A stretch of 64,000 bases of DNA, taken from contig JAJEGS010000035.1 of assembly GCA_022819745.1 (NCBI GenBank), forward strand, positions 186,001 through 250,000, in the 5' to 3' direction. The notes beneath the pieces are model-generated. The model did not search any database. It was not told where the DNA came from and saw nothing but the letters and a program-made list of their open reading frames with translations. A program made the position numbers and the translations under genes. Below are positions 34,733 through 42,949 of this stretch, one piece after another. Numbering within the stretch: the first letter of the stretch is position 1; the number at the start of each line of letters is the position of its first letter. The DNA is from Candidatus Latescibacterota bacterium (GTDB taxonomy: Bacteria; Latescibacterota; UBA2968; UBA8231).

Positions 34733-36018
34733 GCGCCGGCCTCCAATTCGCCGGAGCGGTGCAGGTCTCCCAACGTTTCGCCAGTAACGTTATTGAGCAT
34801 TTCCACAAGCGTCTTGCGGTTCGCGGGGCGATGCCACGCGACCTTTGCGTCATCTGTATTGCGCGCCATCACGGCCACATCGGCTATATCGAAGCAGTTG
34901 AGCAGGTCCGGGCTGTGCGTCGTCACGAGCACTTGGGTACGCTCCGCCGCTGTTTTGATCATTTCGGCCACAATTGGCAACAGACCGGGATGCAAGCCCA
35001 ATTCTGGTTCATCGATGGCCACCAGCGGCCGCGGCCATGGGTTTAACAGCACCGCCGCTAAGCAGAGGAAGCGCAGCATGCCGTCCGACAGCTCCCACAT
35101 CTCCATAGAGCGGGACATGCCCTTCTCGCGCACCCGGACGAGCACTTGCGGTGGCGTTCCAAAGGTGGTATCGCAGTGAATTTCCTCGAATGTGGGATAG
35201 GCCACACGCAGAAAATCACGTAATTCCTCTGCTGCTGAACGGTAATCATATCGGGTCAGGATTTCGTGCAGCACGGTCCCTAAGTTGTCACCGTTGGATG
35301 ATAATGCTGTATCCGGTTTGATATCGGCGGCCTTGGTGCGGAGCGTGGAAGACCTCGTCACGTCGAAACCCGGATAGAACGCCATACTAGCCAATACAGT
35401 ATGTACCCAAGCAGGAACGGGAAATTCGTTGAAGAAATAGATTTGTGAAAGCAACAACGCAGGCTCTTGTTGTGCTCCTGACCGTCCGCTTCCGGGGGGG
35501 ACTGACACTGAATCGGCATCGCGGACGACAGCGGGCGAAGATTGCGCTTCATCAAATGGTATCAATCGACTTTGTTTTTTGTCGAATATGTGCCTCTTAT
35601 GCGGAGTTGCTTCCAGAAACTTAAGAGGTTCCGTGTATCCCTGTATTGGCTCTCGATTCCTTAGAACCTCGTATTGTGGGTACATCTGGCCCTGTGCATC
35701 GGCTTGCAGAACAACTTCGTACACCCAAGATTTTCCCGGCTCCAATGGAATATCATCCCATGCGGCGGGCTTATGGAACGTGATTTTCCAAGTCAACTGC
35801 CCATTGCTGTTCTCTGCCGTTAGCAGTGACGCGGCCCCCCAATGCCGCCCCATGACAGTATTTATCGGGAAATCGCAGCACTCGGCAATCAGTTGCAGAC
35901 AATCGATCAGAGTACTTTTGCCGACGGCATTGGCACCAATCACCACGGTCAGCGGCTCAAGGTCGGCCTTAAATTCGTCGAGAAGCCGGTAACCTCCGAT
36001 CTCAATTTGCGTAATCAT
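34729..36018 (-). CDS. AAA_21-type ABC-like ATPase paired with DUF4276
   Basis: A 429-residue SMC/ABC-like ATPase. ITQIEIGGYRLLDEFKADLE leads to the P-loop VVIGANAVGKSTLIDCLQLI (about 26-45); the signature region is MEMWELSDGMLRFLCLAAVL, Walker B PLVAIDEPELGLHPG and the His switch VLVTTHSPDLLNCFDIADV. The last 60 residues (HRPANRKTLVEMLNNVTGET then LGDLHRSGELEAG) are typical of ATPases coupled to DUF4276. The DUF4276 gene follows with a four-base overlap. The pair is best read as an effector-plus-sensor defence module, although only the gene pairing and the fold support this. It stands alone, 75 bases from the kinase gene upstream. Confidence 0.9.
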   Translation of the reverse strand: MITQIEIGGYRLLDEFKADLEPLTVVIGANAVGKSTLIDCLQLIAECCDFPINTVMGRHWGAASLLTAENSNGQLTWKITFHKPAAWDDIPLEPGKSWVYEVVLQADAQGQMYPQYEVLRNREPIQGYTEPLKFLEATPHKRHIFDKKQSRLIPFDEAQSSPAVVRDADSVSVPPGSGRSGAQQEPALLLSQIYFFNEFPVPAWVHTVLASMAFYPGFDVTRSSTLRTKAADIKPDTALSSNGDNLGTVLHEILTRYDYRSAAEELRDFLRVAYPTFEEIHCDTTFGTPPQVLVRVREKGMSRSMEMWELSDGMLRFLCLAAVLLNPWPRPLVAIDEPELGLHPGLLPIVAEMIKTAAERTQVLVTTHSPDLLNCFDIADVAVMARNTDDAKVAWHRPANRKTLVEMLNNVTGETLGDLHRSGELEAGA

Positions 36019-36093
36019 GCGATATTATCTTTCACTCCAATTGTCCACAGTCTGAACATAGTGTCATGGCGAGATCGCTTCCCTTGTCGGATA

Positions 36094-37557
36094 TCAAGAA
36101 TACCAGTCCTGCAACGCCGGATAAAGCGCCCGGTAGCGCTCAAAAGCTCGCCGGTAGTATTCAACTCGCTCTCGGTCGCAGCGCACCGTCTCGGCCAACT
36201 TGACCGTGCGCTGGCAGGCAGTAGCAAAATCCGCATAGAGCCCGCCGCCAACGCCCGCCAACAGAGCCGCCCCGACCGCCGACAGGTCGTCCGTGGCAAT
36301 CCGCACCACGTCCCTCCCCAAAATATCGGCCTGAATCTGCCGCCACACTTCTGAGTGCGAGCCCCCCTCGCCGATCCGCAGTTCGTCAATGGGCAAGCCG
36401 ATTTCGGCAAAGCAGTCGAGCGAGTGCCGCAAGTCGAAGACGACTCCCTCCAGCACCGCCCGCACCAGATGCCCCTTGGTGTGCCCCAACGACAGCCCGA
36501 CAAAGCCGCCGCGAGCGTGGGCGTCGGGACGCGGCGTGGCCCTTCCTTCGAGCCAAGGCATGAAAAACGCTCCCTCGGCACCAGCGGGAACCGCAGCCGC
36601 AGCCTCGGTTAACTCCTCGTAGCTGCCCCCGAATTCCTCCTTAAACCACTTGAGCGAGGCCCCTCCAGTAAATGAGCAACCCAGCCAAGCGTATTTGCCG
36701 GGGATGGGGTGGCACATCGGCCAGAGCTTGTTAAAGGCCCGTGGATCCAGCGTATCGGCAAAAGCCGTGGCGTGCGCGGCCGTGCCGATCCCCAAGCTGA
36801 TAATGCCCGGCTCAATCACTCCGGCACCGAGAATCATGCAGGGCATATCCCCGCCGCCAGCGACGACGGGCGTGCCCACTACCAACCCAGTCTGCTCAGC
36901 AGCCTCTTGAGTTATGGCCCCAACCACTTCTGGCGAATCGGCCAAGTCCGGGAACAGCTCCGTATCGACTTCCAACGCCTCCAAAATTTCCCCGGACCAC
37001 CGGCGATCGTGCAGATCAAACGCCGCAGTCGTCGAGGCATCCGACACCTCTGCTACTATTTGCCCGGTGAGCCGGTAGCGCAGCCAATCCTTGGGCAACA
37101 GCATCCATCGGCTTTGCTGGTAAACGTCTGTCGCATGGTCTTTTACCCACAACACCTTTGCCAGAGTATTAACCGGCCCCAATCGCATTAGCGTTCGCTC
37201 CCGCAGCAAATCACCCGCGCGCTGCTCGGCCCAATCGCACTCTGCTTGAGAGCGGTGGTCGAGCCAGATCGGCACCCGCTGCAGGGGTTGCCCGGCACTA
37301 TCGACAAATACCGCGCCATTGATCTGCCCCGACAGGCCGACACAGGCGACCTGCGCTGGATCAACATCGGCGATCGCCTGACGCGCCGACGCGCACAGCC
37401 CTCGCCACCAATCCTCCGGGTCCTGCTCGACCCATCCAGGATGCGGCTTGTAGAGCGGATACTCGGCCTGCCCTCTGCCGATGAGATCGCCAGCCTCGTC
37501 GATGAGGACGGCCTTAGTACTTCCAGTGCCCAAATCAATGCCCAATGCGCAGCGCAT
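36094..37557 (-). CDS. xylB: FGGY-family sugar kinase, xylulokinase-like
   Basis: A 487-residue FGGY carbohydrate kinase. LGIDLGTGSTKAVLIDEAGD is the phosphate-1 loop and PLYKPHPGWVEQDPEDWW the xylulokinase-type motif; ACVGLSGQINGAVFVDSAGQ and VPIWLDHRSQAECDWAE (WLDxR, general base Asp) give the active site. EGAFFMPWLEGRATPRPDAH and LRIGEGGSHSEVWRQIQADI (GGG-S-x-W) complete the FGGY signature. It phosphorylates D-xylulose or another pentulose. It follows the FAD oxidoreductase gene with a nine-base gap in the same direction. Xylulokinase is the best match; ribulokinase or a related kinase is possible. Confidence 0.87.
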   Translation of the reverse strand: MRCALGIDLGTGSTKAVLIDEAGDLIGRGQAEYPLYKPHPGWVEQDPEDWWRGLCASARQAIADVDPAQVACVGLSGQINGAVFVDSAGQPLQRVPIWLDHRSQAECDWAEQRAGDLLRERTLMRLGPVNTLAKVLWVKDHATDVYQQSRWMLLPKDWLRYRLTGQIVAEVSDASTTAAFDLHDRRWSGEILEALEVDTELFPDLADSPEVVGAITQEAAEQTGLVVGTPVVAGGGDMPCMILGAGVIEPGIISLGIGTAAHATAFADTLDPRAFNKLWPMCHPIPGKYAWLGCSFTGGASLKWFKEEFGGSYEELTEAAAAVPAGAEGAFFMPWLEGRATPRPDAHARGGFVGLSLGHTKGHLVRAVLEGVVFDLRHSLDCFAEIGLPIDELRIGEGGSHSEVWRQIQADILGRDVVRIATDDLSAVGAALLAGVGGGLYADFATACQRTVKLAETVRCDRERVEYYRRAFERYRALYPALQDWYS

Positions 37558-37566
37558 CTGCCCCTC

Positions 37567-38817
37567 CTATCCGAACCGATCTACGTTACACAAACTCAAA
37601 TCAAACCCCGGCTCCTCCCCCTGCACCACTTGCGCGATCACCGTCCCGGTCACCGCCCCCAGCGAGACCCCAACCATGGCGTGTCCAGCCGCCACCGTGA
37701 GATTGTCGTAGTCTCGCGGCCGCCCCAAAAAAGGCAAGCCATCCGGCGTACAGGGCCGCAGACCCCGCCACACCTCAATAAGCTCCAACGCATCCGGCGT
37801 CCACGCCGGTACGTAGCCCGGCACCGCATTGACAATCGCGGCGACCCGCCGGCGGTTGATCGACGTATCCATGCCCGCTAATTCGAGCGTACCGGCAAAG
37901 CGCAGCTTGTCCCCCATCGGGGTGGTGCCAACGCGGGCCTCCACCAACATCAGCGGCACCTCTGGGCACGGATCCGGCTTGTGGACAGTGACGCTGTACC
38001 CCTTGGCCGGCTGCACTGGCAGGGACAGGCCCAACTCGCGGCCCACGCCCGGCGACCACGCCCCACTGCACAGCACGACTTCGTCCGCGACAAAATCCCC
38101 GCGCGTCGTCTCGACCACTTGCAGCCGACGCCCTTGTTTGCCAAACCCCAACACCTCGGTTTTCTCGTTGAGCTGCACTCCGCGCTCGACGCAGCGCGCA
38201 GCCAAGGCTCGCACGAGACGCGCCGGGTCCAAGTGGGCGTCCTGCGCGTAAAACGCTCCACCTACGCAGTCCAATTCCACGGTGGTGGCACGCTCCTGCG
38301 CCTGTTGAGCATCGACCATTTCCACCTCTATCCCTATCTCCTGCATCAGCTCGGCCTCTTCGTGGACGCTTTCCATCCCCTGCTCGGTCTTGCACAGCAG
38401 GAGTCGGCCCTCGTGCCCAAAGGCAAAATCCAATTCCGCAGCCAGCGCCTCATAGAGCCTAAAGCTCTCCAAGTGCATATCGCGCAACAGGGGCATGGCC
38501 TGCCGCACCCGCCGCATGGTGCTGGCCTTGCGGAATTGCCACAGCCAAGCCATAAGGTCGCGGTCCCAGCGCCATTTGATGTAGAAGGGGCTGTCCGGGT
38601 CGAACATCCAGCGCAAGCCTTGGGCGATGACCCCCGGCTCGGCCAGCGGCACGCTGTGGCTGGGGACGATCAGCCCAGCGTTGCCATACGAACTCCCCGC
38701 GCAGACCTCGTCCTTTTCGACCACAGTAACCTCGCGGCCTTGCTCCTGGAGAAAGTGCGCCGCGCAGATACCGACGACTCCCCCGCCGATGACCAGCACA
38801 TCTACCTGTTGCGTCAT
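37567..38817 (-). CDS. FAD-dependent D-amino-acid dehydrogenase-like oxidoreductase
   Basis: A 416-residue DAO-family flavoprotein. The start is ATG at 38817 (GAGG upstream): VDVLVIGGGVVGICAAHFLQ and EQGREVTVVEKDEVCAGSSY are the dinucleotide-binding fold and its second part. Further blocks match DadA: YGNAGLIVPSHSVPLAEPGV, SPFYIKWRWDRDLMAWLWQF, VQPAKGYSVTVHKPD and WRGLRPCTPDGLPFLGRPRD then LTVAAGHAMVGVSLGAVTG. DadA oxidises D-amino acids to keto acids and passes electrons to the respiratory chain. Its promoter region is the first copy of a duplicated segment. The downstream kinase gene is nine bases away. Confidence 0.9.
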   Translation of the reverse strand: MTQQVDVLVIGGGVVGICAAHFLQEQGREVTVVEKDEVCAGSSYGNAGLIVPSHSVPLAEPGVIAQGLRWMFDPDSPFYIKWRWDRDLMAWLWQFRKASTMRRVRQAMPLLRDMHLESFRLYEALAAELDFAFGHEGRLLLCKTEQGMESVHEEAELMQEIGIEVEMVDAQQAQERATTVELDCVGGAFYAQDAHLDPARLVRALAARCVERGVQLNEKTEVLGFGKQGRRLQVVETTRGDFVADEVVLCSGAWSPGVGRELGLSLPVQPAKGYSVTVHKPDPCPEVPLMLVEARVGTTPMGDKLRFAGTLELAGMDTSINRRRVAAIVNAVPGYVPAWTPDALELIEVWRGLRPCTPDGLPFLGRPRDYDNLTVAAGHAMVGVSLGAVTGTVIAQVVQGEEPGFDLSLCNVDRFG

Positions 38818-38824
38818 AGCCAAG

Positions 38825-38937
38825 CCTCGCGTTTGTCCGACCGGTTGTGTTTCACCCTGCGTATTCAGGGACATTATACGCTGAAAATCTGCGTTGAGCC
38901 ACCAACAGAAAGGAACTATCCATGCTAGACCGCGCCG
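38825..38937 (+). repeat. Direct repeat, copy 1: old promoter and start of the oxidoreductase gene
   Basis: Over about 113 bases this segment matches 39339-39463 at most positions, from CCTCGCGTTTGTCCG to GGAACTATCCATGCTAGACC. It keeps an SD (AAGGAACT) and the first codons MLDRA of a Gfo/Idh/MocA gene (ATG at 38932), but then the frame leaves the homologous sequence and stops after about 50 codons. It lies between the DadA-like gene and the isochorismate-lyase-like gene. Confidence 0.8.
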
Positions 38938-39019
38938 CATCATCCACCGGTGCACCCCACGCGGACTGCTCGACGACACCCCAGCCGCAGCCTAGAGCCG
39001 GTAGTCGAGGAATCGCCGC

Positions 39020-39328
39020 TCAATCACTAGTAGCGACCGCCGTTTTCCATTTTGTCATCTCTTCCTTGATAAAGTAGCCCACGAGATCGCTGTACATCTT
39101 CTCAATCGCGTCTGGACTGAGGCCTTCCGCCGCCGCCCAGAGTCTTCGTTGCTCTAGCATGGATTTTAGTCGTTGTGGAGCCTTCACGCTCTCCGCACTC
39201 GTTTTGAATTGTGCTGCTGCTTGCACGTATTGAAACCGTTGACCTAGCAGCGCAATAACCTCTCTATCGATTCGATCAATCTCCACACGTATATCTCCCA
39301 TATCCGCACACTTATCTGGCGTCTTCAT
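39020..39328 (-). CDS. Isochorismate pyruvate-lyase/chorismate mutase II (PchB-like)
   Basis: A 102-residue AroQ-class helical protein. MKTPDKCADMGDIRVEIDRI, then DREVIALLGQRFQYVQAAAQ, FKTSAESVKAPQRLKSMLEQ and MYSDLVGYFIKEEM match PchB over their whole length. PchB turns isochorismate into salicylate plus pyruvate, and has weak chorismate mutase activity; the MKTP start and KAPQR loop are PchB-like. No isochorismate synthase or other siderophore genes lie nearby, so its role is unclear. It is flanked by the two copies of the 113-base repeat, and shares its upstream region with the oxidoreductase gene at 39450. A transferred insert is a reasonable reading. Confidence 0.87.
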   Translation of the reverse strand: MKTPDKCADMGDIRVEIDRIDREVIALLGQRFQYVQAAAQFKTSAESVKAPQRLKSMLEQRRLWAAAEGLSPDAIEKMYSDLVGYFIKEEMTKWKTAVATSD

Positions 39329-39338
39329 TCATGCCACT

Positions 39339-39463
39339 CCTCGCGTTTGTCCGGCACCTTGACGCCGGTTGTGTTTCGCTCTACGTATTTCAGGGACACC
39401 ATTGTACGCCGAAAATCTACGTTGAGCCACCAACAGAAAGGAACTATTCATGCTAGATCGCGC
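39339..39463 (+). repeat. Direct repeat, copy 2: functional promoter and start of the oxidoreductase gene
   Basis: The matching copy of 38825-38937, with an extra GCACCTTGACG insertion. It carries the SD and ATG (39450) used by the intact Gfo/Idh/MocA gene and also the divergent start of the PchB-like gene. Both copies keep the GCCACCAACAGAAAGGAACT stretch exactly. Confidence 0.8.
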
Positions 39464-40493
39464 CGTGCGCATCGGAATGATCGGCTGCGGCACCCAAGCC
39501 AACGTCCACTTTACCGGCATCAAAGCACTCGGCGGCGACCAAGCGACGGTTGCCGCGGTCTGCGACCTCGACGACGAGCGCCTCGCCGCGGCCTGCCAGC
39601 TCTGGCCTGCAGCCCGCGCGGCCAAAGACTACCGGGACATGCTCGCGCCCGGCAACCTCGACTTGGTCATCGTCGCCACCATGCCCAACACGCACGAGGC
39701 CATGTCCTTGGCCAGCCTCGACGCCGGGGCCTGCGTGCTGTGCGAAAAGCCCTTTATGATGAATGCCGCCCAAGCCGAAGCCGTCCTCGCCAAAGCTGCG
39801 GAGACCGGGCTACAAGTCCAGCTCGGCACCAACATGCGCTATATGCCGAGTTCGCGGTATTTGCACGACCTAGTCCAAGGCGGCACCATCGGCGAGCCAG
39901 TATTCGCCAAGGCGTGGGGCTGCCACGACGTCCCGCCGGTTTGGGGGCCGCACTACCACCTTGCCACCTCCGGCGGCGGAGTCCTCGCCTCGACCCTGGT
40001 CCACACGCTCGACTTGGCAATGTGGGTCGGCGGCTCGCCCAATCCGCTCACTGTCAGCGCGGCCACCCGACGCCTCTTCCCCGGCAAGCGCGGCCCCAAG
40101 GTCGAGGCCGCCATCCGCGCGCGCTACGACGCCGAAGACCTCATCAGCGCCTTCGTGCGCTTTGACAACGGCACCTTTTACTCCTTGGAGGGCAATTGGT
40201 GCAGCGAGAAGACCAACTTCCACAGCTTTGAGCTGACCACCACCCGCGCCACCATCACCGGCGAGCCTTTTGCGGTCAAGGTAGATGTCGCAGGCGAGAT
40301 TGTCGATCAGACGCCCCAACTCGACGGCGACGACTGGTCCCAAAGCGTCCACACCCAAGACGCCACCCTCATCGCCCAACTCCGCGCTGGCGAGCCTTGG
40401 GATATGCAGGACGCCCGCCAGCTACTCAACCTGCAAAAGGTCGTCGATGCCTGTTACGAGTCGGCGCGTACCGGTCGAGAGGTCGCATTATAA
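39450..40493 (+). CDS. Gfo/Idh/MocA family oxidoreductase
   Basis: A 347-residue sugar oxidoreductase. RIGMIGCGTQANVHFTGIKA is a perfect Rossmann GxGxxx start, CEKPFMMNAAQAEAVLAKAA the EKP motif (Lys about 98), and SGGGVLASTLVHTLDLAMWV the second-domain helix that contributes the catalytic histidine region. Ligands seem sugar-like, but no specific substrate can be named. SD AAGGAACT lies eight bases before the ATG. The first bases of the gene and its promoter are the second copy of the direct repeat. It reads away from the PchB-like gene. Confidence 0.92.
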   Translation: MLDRAVRIGMIGCGTQANVHFTGIKALGGDQATVAAVCDLDDERLAAACQLWPAARAAKDYRDMLAPGNLDLVIVATMPNTHEAMSLASLDAGACVLCEKPFMMNAAQAEAVLAKAAETGLQVQLGTNMRYMPSSRYLHDLVQGGTIGEPVFAKAWGCHDVPPVWGPHYHLATSGGGVLASTLVHTLDLAMWVGGSPNPLTVSAATRRLFPGKRGPKVEAAIRARYDAEDLISAFVRFDNGTFYSLEGNWCSEKTNFHSFELTTTRATITGEPFAVKVDVAGEIVDQTPQLDGDDWSQSVHTQDATLIAQLRAGEPWDMQDARQLLNLQKVVDACYESARTGREVAL

Positions 40494-40666
40494 CCAACAC
40501 GATGGCAATGAGTTACGACAAATAATTGCCGCCATCTACAAATAATTTCCACGTCCCAGCATCGGCAGGATGCAGTCTGGCGAGATAGACGCCGTTAGGA
40601 TATACTTGTCTAGGCTTGCACGGCGGTCCCGTGCGTGGCGTGCGCAACCAATTTGGAAGGCTCTAT

Positions 40667-41959
40667 ATGTCCAGTCTTATTGTCAACGGAGGCAAACCCC
40701 TCTCCGGTGTGATTGTCCCATCGGGCAACAAAAACGCAGCGTTGCCCATTCTCTGCGCCACCTTGCTCACCGACGAGCCGGTGACTCTGCACAATGTCCC
40801 CAACATCACTGACATCCAGAAATTGGTCGCCTTTTTCCAAGCCCTTGGTTCCCGTATTGACTGGGACCGCTCGGCCAATACCCTGCGGGTCGATAACTCC
40901 GGCTTTGCCGATGAATTGGGCGATGCAGAGCTGACCCAAGGAATGCGCTCCTCCGTACTCCTGCTGCCCCCCTTGCTCCAGCGCCTCCAGCACCTCCCCT
41001 TGCCCATCGACACCAAGGGCTGCACCCTAGGCGTGCGCGAGATTGACCCTCATCTAGAGATCATGGCCCGGCTGGGTGCCCAGACCATCTCCGGCGATCC
41101 TCCCGTCCTATCGCTGGACAGGTCCTTTGTGGGGACGAGCTATTGGGCAGACTATATGTCGGTGACCACCACTGAGAATTTTGTCATGGCCGCAGTCCTA
41201 GCGGCGGGCTCCTCTACCCTGATCAACGCAGCCAGCGAGCCCCACGTGCAGGATTTGTGCCACTTTCTCAACAGCATGGGGGCCAGCATTGATGGCATCG
41301 GCTCCAGTGTCCTACGTATCAAGGGGGTCGAATGCTTGGGGGGCACCGAAGCGACTATCTCTTCTGATCATCACGAAGCCACCACCTTCCTAGCCCTAGG
41401 TGCCATAACCGGCGGTCAAGTCCGCGTCGAGAAGACGCTCCCCCACCACTTTGACCTCATCGATCGGGTTTTTGCCAAACTGGGCGTAGAAGTACACCGC
41501 GAGGACAATGCTGCGATGGTGCATCAGACCCGCCCCCTCCAAGTACAGGAACCCTTTACGTCGAATATCCTACCCAAAATAGAAGCGGCACCCTGGCCTT
41601 ATTTTCCCGTTGACTTGCTGCCGCCCATGGTGGCTTTGGCTGTGCGTGCCAAAGGCGTAATGCACTTTTGGAACAAAGTGTACGAGGGCGGTTTTACCTG
41701 GATCCCCGAACTGGTCAAATTCGGGGCCCACATCGTAGTCAGCGACCCCCACCGCATCATCGTCTTCGGCGATAAACCGCTGCGCCCTTCTGTAGTGGAC
41801 GCCCCCTATATCATCCGGGCGGCCGTGGCCCTGTACATGACTGCGGCCACTATACCGGGCCAAAGCGTGGTACAAAACGCCGAGTCCATCCGCCGCGCTC
41901 ATCCCCATTTCGTCGAAAACTTGAACAAGTTGGGAGCTGATGTCGAGTGGGATGATTGA
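40667..41959 (+). CDS. MurA paralogue (UDP-N-acetylglucosamine enolpyruvyl transferase-like)
   Basis: A 430-residue EPSP-synthase/MurA-fold enzyme. MSSLIVNGGKPLSGVIVPSG then NKNAALPILC contains Lys22; TKGCTLGVREIDPHLE carries the catalytic cysteine (Cys119) and Arg124; TTENFVMAAVLAAGSSTLIN and WPYFPVDLLPP (Asp) follow. The C-terminal DLRA motif of MurA is altered (VVDAPYIIRAAVAL), which shifts the conserved Arg. The start at 40667 fits GGAAGG seven bases upstream; a longer open frame to 40616 is not supported. It is clearly diverged from housekeeping MurA and lies in no cell-wall cluster, so it may be a second MurA or act on another UDP-sugar. Confidence 0.85.
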   Translation: MSSLIVNGGKPLSGVIVPSGNKNAALPILCATLLTDEPVTLHNVPNITDIQKLVAFFQALGSRIDWDRSANTLRVDNSGFADELGDAELTQGMRSSVLLLPPLLQRLQHLPLPIDTKGCTLGVREIDPHLEIMARLGAQTISGDPPVLSLDRSFVGTSYWADYMSVTTTENFVMAAVLAAGSSTLINAASEPHVQDLCHFLNSMGASIDGIGSSVLRIKGVECLGGTEATISSDHHEATTFLALGAITGGQVRVEKTLPHHFDLIDRVFAKLGVEVHREDNAAMVHQTRPLQVQEPFTSNILPKIEAAPWPYFPVDLLPPMVALAVRAKGVMHFWNKVYEGGFTWIPELVKFGAHIVVSDPHRIIVFGDKPLRPSVVDAPYIIRAAVALYMTAATIPGQSVVQNAESIRRAHPHFVENLNKLGADVEWDD

Positions 41960-42048
41960 TCTGTTCAGGAGTCTTTCGTGAATTCCGTTTTTTGCCCTGT
42001 CCCTTTATTTGTCCTTATTCCTAATTAATGGCTTAAAAAGAGAATCTC

Positions 42049-42897
42049 ATGCCCCAGCCCAACGCTTGGACGCCCGTCGAGGCCCGCAGCACAGCCGCCC
42101 TGCTGCACAGCCGGCCTCAACCTCTCACCGCCTTGGCCGATGGAGACGTCCCCGCCGTAGTCCTGCGGGGAGCTTACCCGCCCGACCACTGCCGCGACTT
42201 GATGCGCCGCTTCGAGGAGCGGGGCTATTTCGATCCGGCCACCGTGGGCCATGCTTCCCAGCTCAGCGGCGGCCCCTATCTCGACTTGGGCACCAGCCTC
42301 GGACGGCTCGGAGCCGATCCAGACGCCTTCTTCGCCCATGCCGCTCGCACCCACGAGTTGTTCGCCACGCTCTTCGAAGGGTTTACAGACCCGGTGCGCA
42401 CGATGTACTCATCCCTATCCGACCTAGCCGAGGGCAAAGTCGTTCAAACCGCGCGCGAACCGGATGGGCGGCTCTACGGACCAGCCATTTTCCGCATGTA
42501 TCACGCCGCCGAAGGCCACAAGCCCCACTACGATTCCGTGGCCAAGCGCTCTCGCCCCGGCTACGAATACGCAGTCGGTGACTTCCAGCGCCAATTCGCC
42601 GGGGTGCTATGCTTGCAGACCGGCGATGAAGCAAGCGCCGACGAACCCTTTATCTACCGGTGCTGGGGCACCCAGCCCCACATCGAGGAAGTCCTGCGCC
42701 AAGATCGCTTCGCCGAGTACGCGGCCGAGCACCACATCCCCCGCGTCCAAGTCCGGCTGACGCCGGGCGATCTCTACTTCTTCTGCACCGAAAACATCCA
42801 CGAAGTAGAGCGCCTAACGCGCCAGCGACGGCGCGTCGTACTCGCCTTCTTCTTCGCCATGTCGGCGGACAAACCGGAGATTTTTGTCTGGTCCTAA
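42049..42897 (+). CDS. Fe(II)/2-oxoglutarate-dependent oxygenase, prolyl-hydroxylase-like
   Basis: A 282-residue 2OG oxygenase. Iron ligands HYDSV (His and Asp; residues about 165-167) and FFCTENIHEVERLTRQRRRV (second His and the Arg that binds 2-oxoglutarate) are visible, with AVVLRGAYPPDHCRDLMRRF at the start and VLAFFFAMSADKPEIFVWS at the end. It should hydroxylate a small molecule or a side chain. SD is weak. Its stop codon overlaps, on the opposite strand, the stop of a relic tail of a Gfo/Idh/MocA gene. A decayed copy of its own last codons occurs at 51150-51177, where the same oxidoreductase tail is intact. Confidence 0.85.
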   Translation: MPQPNAWTPVEARSTAALLHSRPQPLTALADGDVPAVVLRGAYPPDHCRDLMRRFEERGYFDPATVGHASQLSGGPYLDLGTSLGRLGADPDAFFAHAARTHELFATLFEGFTDPVRTMYSSLSDLAEGKVVQTAREPDGRLYGPAIFRMYHAAEGHKPHYDSVAKRSRPGYEYAVGDFQRQFAGVLCLQTGDEASADEPFIYRCWGTQPHIEEVLRQDRFAEYAAEHHIPRVQVRLTPGDLYFFCTENIHEVERLTRQRRRVVLAFFFAMSADKPEIFVWS

Positions 42898-42948
42898 GGC
42901 TGCATGACCTCGCCGCCCAGCAGGAAGGCGGAGATGTCGCAGGGACCT
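42894..42948 (-). pseudogene. Relic of a Gfo/Idh/MocA gene 3' end
   Basis: On the minus strand these bases read DISAFLLGGEVMQP followed by a TAG stop. The complete oxidoreductase at 51268-52332 ends in DIRAFLLRGEDMQPEG. The relic has no upstream remainder, because the PQQ-dehydrogenase stop codon lies at 42950-42952. It shows that an oxidoreductase gene once stood convergent to the 2OG oxygenase here. Confidence 0.75.
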
Positions 42949-42949
42949 C

